Of a stretch of DNA of 5,559 bases, positions 1 to 5,559 are shown one piece after another (the first letter of the stretch is position 1; each line of letters starts with the position of its first letter). The notes beneath the pieces are model-generated. The model saw nothing but the letters and a program-made list of their open reading frames with translations, was not told where the DNA came from and did no database searches. The DNA is from Mycobacteriaceae bacterium (GTDB lineage: Bacteria; Actinomycetota; Actinomycetes; Mycobacteriales; Mycobacteriaceae). Where the stretch lies: the NCBI GenBank assembly GCA_019242135.1, contig JAFAWC010000314.1, positions 1-5,559 of the forward strand, in the 5' to 3' direction. Both the position numbers and the translations under genes were made by a program.

Positions 1-6
1 GAGGCG

Positions 7-30
7 GCGGCGGGCATGGAGGCCCGCCGC
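7..30 (-). terminator. GC-rich hairpin downstream of ilvG (distal)
   Basis: A perfect 9-bp inverted repeat (bases 7-15 with 22-30) encloses a 6-base loop. It begins 36 bases beyond the last base of the ilvG stop codon and follows a second hairpin at 46-62. No T-tract follows it on the ilvG strand, so it is not a classical intrinsic terminator. Mycobacteria often have U-poor terminator hairpins, sometimes in tandem, so a backup termination role is plausible. It could instead lie in a neighbouring gene or its leader, since the window stops here. Confidence 0.35.
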
Positions 31-45
31 GATGGCCCCACGGAT

Positions 46-62
46 GCCGGCCGCAGGCCGGC
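46..62 (-). terminator. GC-rich hairpin immediately after ilvG stop (proximal)
   Basis: A perfect 7-bp GC-only stem (46-52 with 56-62) has a 3-base GCA loop and starts 4 bases after the ilvG stop codon. The position fits a transcription terminator or a 3'-end-protecting hairpin for ilvG mRNA. No U-tract follows, so the terminator call relies on position, stem strength and the tandem partner at 7-30. Confidence 0.45.
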
Positions 63-66
63 CCCA

Positions 67-1704
67 CTACGCCAGGTTGGACCGGCGCGGGTAGGCCACC
101 TCGGGCTCGGTCAGCACGTTGACGACCGCAGGCAGTCCCGCCCCGAAGGCCCGCTCCAGCGCGGGACGCAGCTCGGCGGGCGTCGATACCAGTTCACCGT
201 GACCGCCGAGGGCGCGCACCACCTCGTCGTAGCGGGTGTTGGGCCGCAACTCGGCCACCACCGAATACCCGTACAACATCTCCATTGGATGCTTTTCCAG
301 CGCCCAGATCCCGTTGTTGCCGATCACCGACACCACCGCAACGTCGTGGCGTACCAGCGTGTCCCATTCCATGCCGGAGAAACCGAACGCGCCGTCCCCC
401 TGCAACAACACCACCTGGCGGTCGGGCCGCGCCAGCTTGGCGGCCAGCGCGTATCCGGGTCCGGACCCGAGGCACCCGAACGGCCCGCTGTCCAGCCAGG
501 CACCCGGCACATAGCTGTCGATGACCCGCCCGGCGTAGGAGCCGAAGTCGCCGGCATCGATGACGACGACGGCGTCGCGGTCGAGCATGGGGGCGAGTTC
601 GGCATAGACCCGCATGGGGTGCAACGGGGCGCGGTCGTCGGACAACTCGGCCCGCTCGGCCGCCCGCGCGGACCCTTCGGCGGCTCGCAGACTGGCGATC
701 CACGATTCCCGGTCGGCAGAGGGGGCGTCGCCCAGCGCCGCAAGCACTGTCGACAGGTCGCCGTACAGCGCGGCCGCAACCGCTCTGGGGTGCGGGCGGG
801 CCGGCTCGGCGCGGTCGGCGACGATCAGCGCGGTGTCGGCGCCGAAGACGGCGCCGAAGCCGAGCCGGAAATCCATCGGGACCCCGACGACCAGCGCGAC
901 GTCAGCCTCCTTGAGCGCCCGGGATCGGGCCCGGGAGAACGCCAACTCGTGGTCGGCGGGCACCACCCCGCGGGCCATGCCGTTCATCAGCACGGGGATC
1001 CGCGCCCGCTCGGCGAGTCCCAACAGAGCCGACTCGGCCCGCCCCCACCACACGTTGGTGCCGGCCATGATCACCGGTCGTTCGGCCGCGCCCAGCAGGT
1101 CTGCGGCACGTCCGAGCGCTGTCCCGTCGGCGTCCGGTGCGGCCGCGACCTCGCTCAGCGCGCCCGGCAATCCGCTGTCGGGGCCGTCGGAAAACACGTG
1201 GTCCATCGGGAAGTCGACGAACGCCACGCCGGACGGCGCGGTCACGCTGGCCCGCAGCGCCTCGTCGACGAGCATCGCCGCCGATTCCGCTGATGTCGCG
1301 GTCGCGGCGAACCGGGCCAGCGGCGCCACGAACGGGACGTGGTCGACCTCCTGCAGTGACCCCTGGCCCCAGCGCGCGGCCGGGGCACGGCCGCCCAGCA
1401 CCACCAGCGGTGACTGGTTCTGCTGAGCCGCCGCCATCGCGCTCATCCCGTTGGTGACCCCTGGACCGGCGGTCAGCGCCGCTACTCCGGGGATTCTGGT
1501 CACCTTCGACCAGCCCTCGGCCGCGAACGCGGCGGTCTGCTCGTGGCGGGTGTCGATCAGCCGGATGCCTTCACTGCGACAACCGTCGTAGAACGAGAAC
1601 AAGTGACCACCGGAGAGCGTGAACACGGTGTCGATGCCGCTGGCCTTCAGTCGCCGGGCGATCAGCCGGCCGGCGTGGACAGTGGGCGGAGCGTCGATGC
1701 TCAT
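67..1704 (-). CDS. ilvG: IlvG-type thiamine-diphosphate enzyme (acetolactate synthase-like / 2-hydroxyacyl-CoA lyase-like)
   Basis: This encodes 545 residues, starting at ATG 1704 and ending in TAG. It is a cytosolic TPP-dependent enzyme with the usual three domains: N-terminal PYR (about 8-175), central (about 190-325) and C-terminal PP (about 360-535). The glutamate that activates the cofactor is E55 in RHEQ. The diphosphate/Mg2+ motif is GDG 436-438 with NN 463-464. It closely resembles M. tuberculosis IlvG (Rv1820, about 547 residues), including the C-terminal YPRRSNLA. That family is annotated as acetolactate synthase large subunit, the first common step of branched-chain amino acid synthesis. 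However, the central domain reads [11 protein letters not shown] ... [11 protein letters not shown] ... MDFRLGFG, which resembles 2-hydroxyacyl-CoA lyases (HACL1, ILVBL) and lacks FDDR. No regulatory-subunit gene is adjacent. The start is chosen because homology begins there and a -10-like hexamer lies 7 bases upstream. The same frame stays open for 187 more codons, but these lie antisense to bacA. Family membership is secure; the exact reaction is not. Confidence 0.93.
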   Translation of the reverse strand: MSIDAPPTVHAGRLIARRLKASGIDTVFTLSGGHLFSFYDGCRSEGIRLIDTRHEQTAAFAAEGWSKVTRIPGVAALTAGPGVTNGMSAMAAAQQNQSPLVVLGGRAPAARWGQGSLQEVDHVPFVAPLARFAATATSAESAAMLVDEALRASVTAPSGVAFVDFPMDHVFSDGPDSGLPGALSEVAAAPDADGTALGRAADLLGAAERPVIMAGTNVWWGRAESALLGLAERARIPVLMNGMARGVVPADHELAFSRARSRALKEADVALVVGVPMDFRLGFGAVFGADTALIVADRAEPARPHPRAVAAALYGDLSTVLAALGDAPSADRESWIASLRAAEGSARAAERAELSDDRAPLHPMRVYAELAPMLDRDAVVVIDAGDFGSYAGRVIDSYVPGAWLDSGPFGCLGSGPGYALAAKLARPDRQVVLLQGDGAFGFSGMEWDTLVRHDVAVVSVIGNNGIWALEKHPMEMLYGYSVVAELRPNTRYDEVVRALGGHGELVSTPAELRPALERAFGAGLPAVVNVLTEPEVAYPRRSNLA

Positions 1705-1711
1705 GTGGGCG

Positions 1712-1717
1712 AGCTTA
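1712..1717 (-). promoter_or_regulatory. Candidate -10 element for ilvG (leaderless start)
   Basis: On the minus strand TAAGCT (pattern TANNNT) ends 7 bases before the ilvG ATG. That spacing would put the transcription start at or beside the A of the start codon, giving a leaderless mRNA. There is no recognisable Shine-Dalgarno sequence in front of this ATG, which agrees. No convincing -35 box is visible, which is common in mycobacterial promoters. Confidence 0.5.
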
Positions 1718-1752
1718 AACGCTGGGAACGGGCTGAAAGCTTCCCGCTGAGG

Positions 1753-1758
1753 TAGCTT
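1753..1758 (+). promoter_or_regulatory. Candidate -10 element for bacA
   Basis: TAGCTT fits the mycobacterial TANNNT pattern. A start 6-8 bases downstream would give a 5' leader of about 20 bases that contains the AGGAGG ribosome binding site. No good -35 hexamer is seen at the usual distance. It lies within the 81-bp region shared with the divergent ilvG promoter, so the two promoters could influence each other. Confidence 0.35.
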
Positions 1759-1774
1759 CGCCACGGAGTTCTTC

Positions 1775-1780
1775 AGGAGG
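1775..1780 (+). promoter_or_regulatory. Ribosome binding site of bacA
   Basis: A full AGGAGG lies 5 bases before ATG 1786. This fixes the bacA start and contrasts with ilvG on the other strand, which has no such site. Confidence 0.85.
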
Positions 1781-1785
1781 GTGGC

Positions 1786-3708
1786 ATGGAGTCGGAGCTG
1801 TTTTCCCCGTCGTATCCCTGGGCGAGGGCGCCGATGGATTCGCTGGTCTGGATGGGCAAGGCCTGGGTCATCAGCGCCGTGTGTCTGGTCGTCGTGCTGG
1901 TCGTGCTGCGCCATGTGACGGTGTGGGGCCGGCAGTACTGGCGCATCACCCGCGGCTACTTCGTCGGACCGCAGTCGATTCGGGTGTGGCTCATGCTCGG
2001 GGTGCTGCTGCTGTCGATCGTCGTGTCGGTGCGCCTCGACGTGCTGTTCAGCTATCAGGGCAATGACTTGTACACCGGCGCGCAAACAGCATTCGAGGGT
2101 GCCGCAGCTGGCAATCAGGCCGTTAAACAGTCGGGAGTCGAGGGGTTTTGGCTGTCGATCAAAGTGTTCAGCGTCTTGGCGACGTTTTTCATCGCGAGGC
2201 TGATGCTCGACCTGTATCTCACCCAGCGTTTCATCATCGCGTGGCGGATCTGGCTGACCGACCACCTGACCGGGGACTGGCTCGCCGGCCGGGCGTATTA
2301 CCGGGGCCGGTTCATCGACGACACGATCGACAACCCGGACCAGCGCATCCAGCAGGACATCGACACCTTCACCACGGGCACCGGCGACGTGACAAACATG
2401 CCCTCCAAAGGATCCCGCGACACGTTGCTGTTCGGCGCAGTGGAGGGGGTGCTCTCGGTCATCTCGTTCGCGGCGATCCTGTGGAAGCTGTCGGGTCCGC
2501 TGACCTTCTTCGGCTTCACCTTCCCCAAGGCGATGTTTTGGATTGTTGTCACCATCGTGGTGGTCGCGACCCTGATCGCGTTCGGTATCGGCCGGCCGCT
2601 GATTTGGCTCAGTTTCCGCAACGAGAGGACCAACGCGGCGTTCCGGTACGCGCTGGTGCGGCTGCGCGACGCCGGTGAGGCGGTGGGTTTCTACCGGGGC
2701 GAACAGGCCGAGCGCCGGGAGTTGCGGCAGCGATTCTGGCCGATCATCGCCAACTATCGTCGCTTCCTGCGCCGGGCGATCTGGTTCAACGGCTGGAACT
2801 GGTCGATCAGCCAGGCAAATGTCGTGGTGCCGTGGATAGTTCAGGCGCCGCGCCTGTTCGCGGGACAGATCAAGTTCGGTGATGTGGGCCAGACCGCGAC
2901 CGCGTACGGGAAGATCTCTGACTCGCTGTCGTTCTTCCGCAACTCCTATCAGTTGTTCGCGGTGTTCCGCGCGGCCATCATCCGCCTCGACGGGTTGGTC
3001 GACGCCAATGAGAGAGCGCGCCGACTGCCGACGATCGACACCGAGGACGCCGCGGACGACACCGTCGAGCTCATCGACATCGAGGTGCGCACTCCTGACG
3101 GCACACCACTGATTTCACCGCTGGGCCTGCACCTGGATCCTGGCGAGGGGCTGGTGATCACCGGTCCCTCGGGCAGCGGCAAGACGAGTCTGCTGCGCAC
3201 CCTGGCACAGTTGTGGCCGTACGCGTCCGGGACGCTGCGCTACCCGAGCAGCGGTAACGAGACAATGTTCTTGTCGCAGCTGCCCTACGTCCCGCTGGGC
3301 GACCTGCGAGCGGTCGTGTCGTATCCCGCAGAGTCCGGTGACATTTCGGACACCCGACTCCAGGACGCCCTCGTCAAGGTTGCGTTGCCCCACCTCGTGG
3401 ATCGCCTTGATGAGTTGCAGGACTGGGCCAAAGTCCTGTCCCCCGGCGAGCAGCAGCGTGTCGCATTCGCGCGCATCCTGCTGAACAAGCCGAAGGCGGT
3501 ATTTCTCGACGAAGCCACCTCAGCACTCGACCCCGGTCTCGAAATGGCTCTGTACCAGCTGATTCGGAATGAGTGCCCGCACTCCGTGCTGGTCAGCGTC
3601 GGCCATCGGCCCACGATCGAGCACCACCACGACAAGCACCTGACCCTGCTGGGTGACGGGGGGCAGTGGCGGCTTCGGCCCGTCGAGACCGAGACAGCCT
3701 CGGTTTAG
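1786..3708 (+). CDS. bacA: BacA-type ABC transporter, fused membrane and ATPase domains
   Basis: The protein has 640 residues, against 639 recalled for M. tuberculosis BacA/Rv1819c. That protein is an inner-membrane ABC transporter with an exporter-like fold that takes up hydrophilic compounds such as cobalamin and antimicrobial peptides or bleomycin. The N-terminal half is an SbmA/BacA-like membrane domain, with hydrophobic stretches near 26-43, 66-88, 121-143, 212-233, 248-268 and 330-352. It includes the conserved NPDQRIQQD at 183-191. The C-terminal ATPase domain (about 428-630) is complete: Walker [10 protein letters not shown] 460-468, Q-loop Q498, signature LSPGE 551-555, Walker B AVFLDE with catalytic E576, D-loop SALD 579-582 and H-loop H607. 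One chain carries one membrane and one ATPase half, so it should act as a homodimer. AGGAGG lies 5 bases before the start. It is divergent from ilvG as in M. tuberculosis, and its stop overlaps the stop of the convergent flavoprotein gene. All ATPase motifs are intact, so it should be functional. Confidence 0.95.
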   Translation: MESELFSPSYPWARAPMDSLVWMGKAWVISAVCLVVVLVVLRHVTVWGRQYWRITRGYFVGPQSIRVWLMLGVLLLSIVVSVRLDVLFSYQGNDLYTGAQTAFEGAAAGNQAVKQSGVEGFWLSIKVFSVLATFFIARLMLDLYLTQRFIIAWRIWLTDHLTGDWLAGRAYYRGRFIDDTIDNPDQRIQQDIDTFTTGTGDVTNMPSKGSRDTLLFGAVEGVLSVISFAAILWKLSGPLTFFGFTFPKAMFWIVVTIVVVATLIAFGIGRPLIWLSFRNERTNAAFRYALVRLRDAGEAVGFYRGEQAERRELRQRFWPIIANYRRFLRRAIWFNGWNWSISQANVVVPWIVQAPRLFAGQIKFGDVGQTATAYGKISDSLSFFRNSYQLFAVFRAAIIRLDGLVDANERARRLPTIDTEDAADDTVELIDIEVRTPDGTPLISPLGLHLDPGEGLVITGPSGSGKTSLLRTLAQLWPYASGTLRYPSSGNETMFLSQLPYVPLGDLRAVVSYPAESGDISDTRLQDALVKVALPHLVDRLDELQDWAKVLSPGEQQRVAFARILLNKPKAVFLDEATSALDPGLEMALYQLIRNECPHSVLVSVGHRPTIEHHHDKHLTLLGDGGQWRLRPVETETASV

Positions 3709-3723
3709 CCTGCCGGGAAACCG
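3701..3723. terminator. Possible bidirectional terminator at the convergent stop codons
   Basis: CGGTTT (3701-3706) and AAACCG (3718-3723) form a 6-bp inverted repeat with an 11-base loop. It brackets the overlapping stop codons of bacA (3706-3708) and of the flavoprotein gene (3705-3707). With no intergenic space, a stem here could terminate both transcripts. The stem is short and no U-tract follows on either strand, so this could be chance. Confidence 0.3.
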
Positions 3724-5234
3724 CGTTGCCCCGCCGCATGCGCTCCGGCGCGGCGCCCGAAGAACGACCCCTCCCCCAACTGCGTCCCGCTGGCGTAACC
3801 CTTACCGTCCTGCGCGATGTTCGACGCGCACGCCCCTGCGGCGTACAGCCCGGGGACCACAGTGCCGTCTTCGCGCAGTACTTCCCCGTCGACGGAGACG
3901 GCCACTCCGCCCATGGTGAATCCCGAATACATCGCTCGGCCGAGCGACAGGTCGAATGCGGCCCATGGCCCTTTGTCTTGGGGCGCAAGGTATTCAGGCC
4001 GCTTGTGGAAATCGGGGTCTTCCCCCCGCGCAGCATACTCGTTGTATCCCGTCAACGTCGTGACTAACTTCCCCTCGGGAATGCCGAGATCAAGCTCCAT
4101 CTGCTCAACGGTCTCCCAACCGTCGATGAACCGGATCAGCGGCATCGCCGGCATCTCCGTGTGCGACTCGTCGACGATGAGAAACGCTGCGGCGTCTGGC
4201 TGCTCCATCACGAAGGCAGACGTGCGGGAGTGATACGAGTCCTCGGCGACGAAGCGCTGGCCCCGGTTGTTGACGATGACGCCGGTGAGCAGAACCTCCG
4301 GCGGATATGCCGCGGCGGTGATGAACATCTGGTCCATGTTCTTGGCGACTCCACCCGCCGAGATCCCCATCCGGATGCCCAGACCATCGTCATTGGGGTT
4401 GCCCAGAATGTACGGCTCCACAAGCCCGTGGTGTTTGGTACGCCGCTTCTGGCCAAGCGCTGGTGTGTGTTCCATGACCATCTCGGGGTTCATGGCGAAT
4501 CCCCCCGCAGCGATGATTACCGCTTTCGCCTTGATCGCGCCGGTATCGGTGAAGTGCTTCCAGTGGACGCCGACCACGGCGCCGTCGTCAACGATGAGGT
4601 TGGTTACTCCTGTCTCATACCGGGTCTCCACGCCAAGGTCGTTCGCCCGTTCGATCAGGAGCTCGATGACCATGGCCGCGCCACCCAACTCACCCGGTAC
4701 CGGCACGGAGTGGCCGCGCGGCGCAGGCTTCGCCTGCTCGCAGAACGGCCATACCAGCTCGTTGCCTGTGTACGAGAGGCCCTCGGTGCCCGGCGGGACG
4801 ATGATCTTACCGGGACAGTAGCTGCGTTCGAACTGAAACCCCAACTGCTCCAGCCAGTTGAAGTGCTCGACGCTGCCTTCGCAGTACGCGCGAATCTTGT
4901 CGTGCTCGGGTTGCAACGAAACCGCGACCAGATACTTGTACATCTCCTCGGGTGAATCCGCGTGTCCGGTGGCCTGCTGCACGGCCGTGCCGCCACCCAG
5001 ATAGAAGTGTCCGCCGGCCATGGCGGTGGTTCCGCCTGCAGCCGCGGCGCGCTCGAGCACCAGCACGCGTGCGCCTGCCGCAGCCGCGCTCACCGCGGCG
5101 CATCCGCCTGCGATCCCGAAGCCGATGACCACCACGTCGACGTCGTCCGACCACTGCTCGATGTCGCCGGCCCGCAGCGTCGGAGGAATGTCCAGACCAG
5201 ACGCCTTTCCCGGCACCGGCTCGTCGCTGGTCAC
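3705..5234 (-). CDS. FAD-dependent oxidoreductase, 3-ketosteroid dehydrogenase-like (Rv1817-type flavoprotein)
   Basis: This gene encodes 509 residues from a GTG start at 5234 to TAA. It is a soluble FAD_binding_2 flavoprotein of the 3-ketosteroid dehydrogenase / fumarate reductase superfamily. The FAD site shows GFGIAG 38-43 after a beta strand, ribose-binding E61, GGTT 67-70, AAGGF 242-246 and the closing segment GLYAAGA 462-468. Y334, Y480 and S482 lie where I recall the catalytic Tyr-319, Tyr-466 and Ser-468 of Rhodococcus 3-ketosteroid delta4-(5alpha)-dehydrogenase, an enzyme that introduces the 4,5 double bond into 5alpha-3-ketosteroids. This suggests the same or a related alpha,beta-dehydrogenation. 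A fumarate-reductase-like role remains possible. An AAGGAG ribosome binding site and a 4-base GTGA overlap with the upstream VOC gene indicate one operon with translational coupling. It sits at the place of M. tuberculosis Rv1817 relative to bacA and is probably its ortholog. No signal peptide is evident. Superfamily is secure; substrate is inferred. Confidence 0.9.
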   Translation of the reverse strand: MTSDEPVPGKASGLDIPPTLRAGDIEQWSDDVDVVVIGFGIAGGCAAVSAAAAGARVLVLERAAAAGGTTAMAGGHFYLGGGTAVQQATGHADSPEEMYKYLVAVSLQPEHDKIRAYCEGSVEHFNWLEQLGFQFERSYCPGKIIVPPGTEGLSYTGNELVWPFCEQAKPAPRGHSVPVPGELGGAAMVIELLIERANDLGVETRYETGVTNLIVDDGAVVGVHWKHFTDTGAIKAKAVIIAAGGFAMNPEMVMEHTPALGQKRRTKHHGLVEPYILGNPNDDGLGIRMGISAGGVAKNMDQMFITAAAYPPEVLLTGVIVNNRGQRFVAEDSYHSRTSAFVMEQPDAAAFLIVDESHTEMPAMPLIRFIDGWETVEQMELDLGIPEGKLVTTLTGYNEYAARGEDPDFHKRPEYLAPQDKGPWAAFDLSLGRAMYSGFTMGGVAVSVDGEVLREDGTVVPGLYAAGACASNIAQDGKGYASGTQLGEGSFFGRRAGAHAAGQRGFPAG

Positions 5235-5559
5235 TTCTGCTCCTTCTTGACGTAGTCGAAGAAGGCCCGGATCTCGGCGGGGAAATGCGCAATCTCCAGA
5301 TACGGCACGCCGGCTGCGGCCGCCGCCACGTACGCGAACTCCAGGCCGCCGGGCATGACGCCGCGCTGCACAACGGTGGCGCCACTGCCGGACACCTCGT
5401 CGAGCGTCTTCGCGACCCCATCGGAAGCTTCGATGCAGATGTGGTGCAGCCCGGGCCCGCGATCCTGCAGAAACTCGGTGTAGATGCTCTCCCCGGCGAG
5501 CGGTGCGATGAGCTCCAATTGCATGTCACCGGCGTAGCTCAGGGAGATGTCGGCCCGGA
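5231..5559 (-). CDS. VOC-family (glyoxalase / methylmalonyl-CoA epimerase-like) protein, 5' end outside the window
   Basis: This is the C-terminal 108 residues of a VOC-fold metalloenzyme. The reading frame continues unbroken past the Met at 5524 to the window edge, and the 11 extra codons read RADISLSYAGD. They complete the beta strand leading into MQLELIAPL, so 5524 is an internal Met and not the start. Counting that Met as residue 1, likely metal ligands are E4 (in QLELI), H28 (in GLHHICIE) and E77 (in PYLEIAHF). The fourth, an N-terminal His in this fold, would be outside the window. The pattern is closest to Glyoxalase_4 / methylmalonyl-CoA epimerase-like proteins, usually about 140-160 residues, so some 30-50 residues are missing here. 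It ends TGA within GTGA, overlapping the flavoprotein start by 4 bases, so both are probably one operon. The promoter must lie beyond 5559. The substrate cannot be told from this fragment; an extradiol dioxygenase or other VOC activity is possible. Confidence 0.85.
   Translation of the reverse strand, partial: RADISLSYAGDMQLELIAPLAGESIYTEFLQDRGPGLHHICIEASDGVAKTLDEVSGSGATVVQRGVMPGGLEFAYVAAAAAGVPYLEIAHFPAEIRAFFDYVKKEQK
5240..5245 (-). promoter_or_regulatory. Ribosome binding site deciding the GTG start of the flavoprotein
   Basis: On the minus strand AAGGAG lies 5 bases before GTG 5234. It falls inside the last codons of the VOC gene, which encode KKEQK. It supports the GTG start over any downstream ATG and indicates reinitiation after the VOC stop. 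Confidence 0.75.

Noticed and set aside
1..66. Start of secA2, expected after ilvG from M. tuberculosis gene order
   Set aside because: No frame in these bases gives a recognisable SecA2 N-terminus; the gene, if present, begins outside the window.
16..1293. A 425-codon rightward open frame opposite ilvG
   Set aside because: Its composition (Arg, Gly, His, Gln, Val) is that of a high-GC antisense shadow. No motif is recognisable, and the opposite strand encodes a complete, conserved enzyme.
614..1426. A 270-codon rightward open frame opposite ilvG
   Set aside because: Low-complexity Ala/Ser/Arg/Pro product with no domain; another antisense shadow of ilvG.
1724..1745. GGGAA / TTCCC inverted repeat in the divergent region as an operator
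   Set aside because: The arms are only 5 bp with a 12-base gap and the flanks do not pair, so it is within chance expectation for GC-rich DNA.
1724..1750. GGGAAC as an extracytoplasmic-function sigma factor -35 box for bacA
   Set aside because: The matching -10 (CGTT or GTT about 16-18 bases downstream) is missing; the bases there read CGCTGAGG.
1705..2265. An N-terminal extension of ilvG by 187 codons in the same open frame
   Set aside because: It lies antisense to the well-supported bacA coding region. The extra residues are rich in His, Arg, Gln and Pro with no domain, as expected of a GC-rich shadow, and IlvG homology begins at ATG 1704.
4022..4506. Runs of six C at 4022-4027 and 4501-4506 as phase-variation tracts in the flavoprotein gene
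   Set aside because: Six-base runs are common in this base composition, the frame is intact across both, and the product is not a surface protein.
4161..4955. A 264-codon rightward open frame opposite the flavoprotein
   Set aside because: It mirrors the conserved flavoprotein, has no ribosome binding site I can see and no recognisable family.
1..5559. CRISPR array, insertion sequence, phage or defence genes, tRNA, rRNA or riboswitch
   Set aside because: No spaced direct repeats, transposase motifs, terminal inverted repeats or structured RNA pattern was seen; the sequence is almost fully accounted for by four conserved metabolic and transport genes.

Overview
The window is high-GC DNA from a mycobacterium, most likely an environmental, Mycolicibacterium-type species. 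Two genes and their arrangement support this. A thiamine-diphosphate enzyme closely resembling M. tuberculosis IlvG (Rv1820) lies head-to-head with an ABC transporter closely resembling BacA (Rv1819c). A flavoprotein lies on the far side of bacA, where M. tuberculosis carries the flavoprotein Rv1817. These matches are recalled from memory; no search was run.

Layout, left to right. Bases 1-66 hold two GC-rich hairpins just past the ilvG stop and no gene I can identify. ilvG runs leftward (1704 to 67). An 81-bp divergent intergenic region (1705-1785) carries a candidate promoter for each direction. ilvG looks leaderless, while bacA has a strong AGGAGG ribosome binding site. bacA runs rightward (1786-3708). 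A FAD flavoprotein of the 3-ketosteroid dehydrogenase / fumarate reductase superfamily runs leftward (5234 to 3705) and overlaps the bacA stop tail-to-tail by 4 bases. Upstream of it, and overlapping it by a GTGA junction, is a VOC-fold (glyoxalase / methylmalonyl-CoA epimerase-like) gene. Its 5' end lies beyond the right edge of the window.

Functionally there are three units: a cytosolic TPP lyase/synthase, an inner-membrane importer for hydrophilic compounds such as cobalamin, and a translationally coupled VOC-flavoprotein pair. The flavoprotein carries a Tyr...Tyr-x-Ser set spaced as I recall it for 3-ketosteroid delta4-(5alpha)-dehydrogenase, suggesting steroid-type catabolism. The IlvG-like protein has motifs typical of 2-hydroxyacyl-CoA lyases and lacks the FDDR motif of true acetolactate synthases, so its name may mislead.

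I see no mobile element, CRISPR array, tRNA or rRNA, and no gene-free stretch longer than about 80 bases. The window is mostly conserved mycobacterial chromosome. Its interest lies in enzyme reassignment, gene coupling and the comparison with M. tuberculosis, where a PE_PGRS gene sits between bacA and the flavoprotein.
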